Positions 9,635 through 10,227 of a stretch of DNA of 10,227 bases are shown in pieces. Both the position numbers and the translations under genes were made by a program. The notes beneath the pieces were generated by a model. It made no database searches. It was not told the origin of the DNA and worked only from the letters and a program-made list of their open reading frames with translations. Origin of the DNA: Monoraphidium neglectum (Eukaryota > Chlorophyta > Chlorophyceae > Sphaeropleales > Selenastraceae); contig NW_014012159.1 in the NCBI RefSeq assembly GCF_000611645.1, positions 4,425-14,651 on the forward strand. Direction: 5' to 3'. Positions within the stretch are counted from its first letter, which is position 1; each line of letters starts with the position of its first letter.

Positions 9635-9686
9635 GCTGAAAGGGCGAGCGGAAGGGATCGGCTGAAAGGGCGAGCGGAAGGGATCG
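9635..9686. repeat. 26-bp direct tandem duplication
   Basis: A unit beginning GCTGAAAGGGCGAGCGGAAG occurs at 9635-9660 and again, identical and directly adjacent, at 9661-9686. Two exact copies suggest a recent duplication. No ORF depends on it. Confidence 0.93.
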
Positions 9687-10113
9687 GGGCCAGAATCCCA
9701 GGAATAAGTCCGGGGAACCAACCGGTCAACGAAGAGAGGGGCAAGCACCCACAAACTGAGAGGGGGCAACAGGCAGAGCGAACCGATCGGCACGGCTGAC
9801 AGGCCACACCGGCCGGCGCGGCCGCGGGTGGGGTGCGCAATGAAGGGCGCTCGCTGGGTTGGGCGTGAGAGACGTAGCCGTGTGGGCGAGCTTGTTCTGG
9901 CCCACTGTGAGGCACCATTAGTCCTCCCCCCACCCACAAAAACGTCCCCGCCTGATAGGGGCAACGTCCCGGCACATGAGGCAGCAGCTGCAGGCTGGGC
10001 ATGGAATCGGGCATCTGACGCCTGGCGGGGACGCTGAGTCAGCTGATCTCTTTGCTGCAGCACAGCCGTTGGGCGTGCAGGGCGGGACGGGGTCCAAGCG
10101 GCGGTGCAGATGG

Positions 10114-10121
10114 TGACGTCA
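10114..10121. promoter_or_regulatory. CRE-like palindrome TGACGTCA
   Basis: This is the second perfect TGACGTCA in the window, 70 nt right of a GCTGAGTCAGC palindrome (10033-10043). Both are typical bZIP-binding shapes. It lies just before the very GC-rich right edge (10141-10227), which has an open plus-strand frame that could belong to a gene starting there. That is inference only. Confidence 0.3.
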
Positions 10122-10227
10122 TGCGACATCAGCACGAGTCTTGGTGCACGGGGGCCCCGCGGCTCTGCTGATCCTCATCGACCCGCGCCCGCCGCCGCGG
10201 GTGCGGGCGCGCGCCGCCGCCCGCGAC

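Larger units (their letters stand above)
9130..10140. other. Right-hand region without supported gene
   Basis: No recognisable coding sequence. The stretch contains an 8-bp perfect hairpin (GGCTGGCG-GCCA-CGCCAGCC, 9383-9402), TGAGTCA (9418-9424), a 26-bp tandem duplication (9635-9686), the palindrome GCTGAGTCAGC (10033-10043) and a second CRE TGACGTCA (10114-10121). Density of bZIP-type sites toward the right edge suggests upstream DNA of a gene beyond the window. Confidence 0.35.

Noticed and set aside
9490..10135. Long minus-strand ORFs near the right end
   Set aside because: They are Pro/Ser/Arg-rich without domains, partly encoded by the 26-bp tandem duplication, and two frames overlap fully, which is typical of stop-poor GC-rich DNA.
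10141..10227. Open plus-strand frame at the right edge as an exon
   Set aside because: The sequence is extremely GC-rich, so open frames are expected. The window ends before any confirming motif or splice site.

Overview
The window looks like nuclear DNA of a chlorophyte green alga. It is GC-rich. Its two supported genes are split by many short GT-AG introns (about 200-370 nt). Candidate cleavage/polyadenylation signals are of the TGTAA type typical of green algae, and CA/GT microsatellites sit in the introns. One gene encodes a plastid-type THI4 enzyme preceded by a eukaryotic TPP riboswitch, a combination known from Chlamydomonas and related algae. I cannot name the species.

Layout. Positions 1-2344 (+) hold the 3' part of a six-exon gene for a largely helical protein I do not recognise; its beginning lies left of the window. 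Introns 1, 3 and 4 carry CA-rich and GT repeats, and the last two flank a frame-neutral 147-nt exon. Positions 2345-3240 are probably its 3' UTR, ending at an overlapping TGTAATAAA. Positions 3241-3734 lie between two convergent transcription units and contain a perfect 11-bp hairpin. Positions 6347-3917 (-) are a complete seven-exon THI4 gene (359 aa), with a TGTAA signal at 3739-3735.

Upstream of THI4 on the minus strand is a compact TPP aptamer (6746-6672). It sits among several upstream start codons inside a probable 5'-leader intron, with TATA-like and CCAAT elements further upstream near 6863-6898. The arrangement suggests feedback: thiamine pyrophosphate, the end product, would control splicing of the leader and hence whether inhibitory upstream ORFs remain in the THI4 mRNA.

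Positions 6900-10227 contain no gene I can support. They hold an AT-rich island dense in inverted repeats (about 8272-8425), one plausible small ORF (8936-9121), CRE/AP-1-like palindromes, a 26-bp tandem duplication, and a GC-rich right edge that may start another gene. The main interest is the riboswitch/uORF/THI4 unit. No novel multi-gene system is evident.
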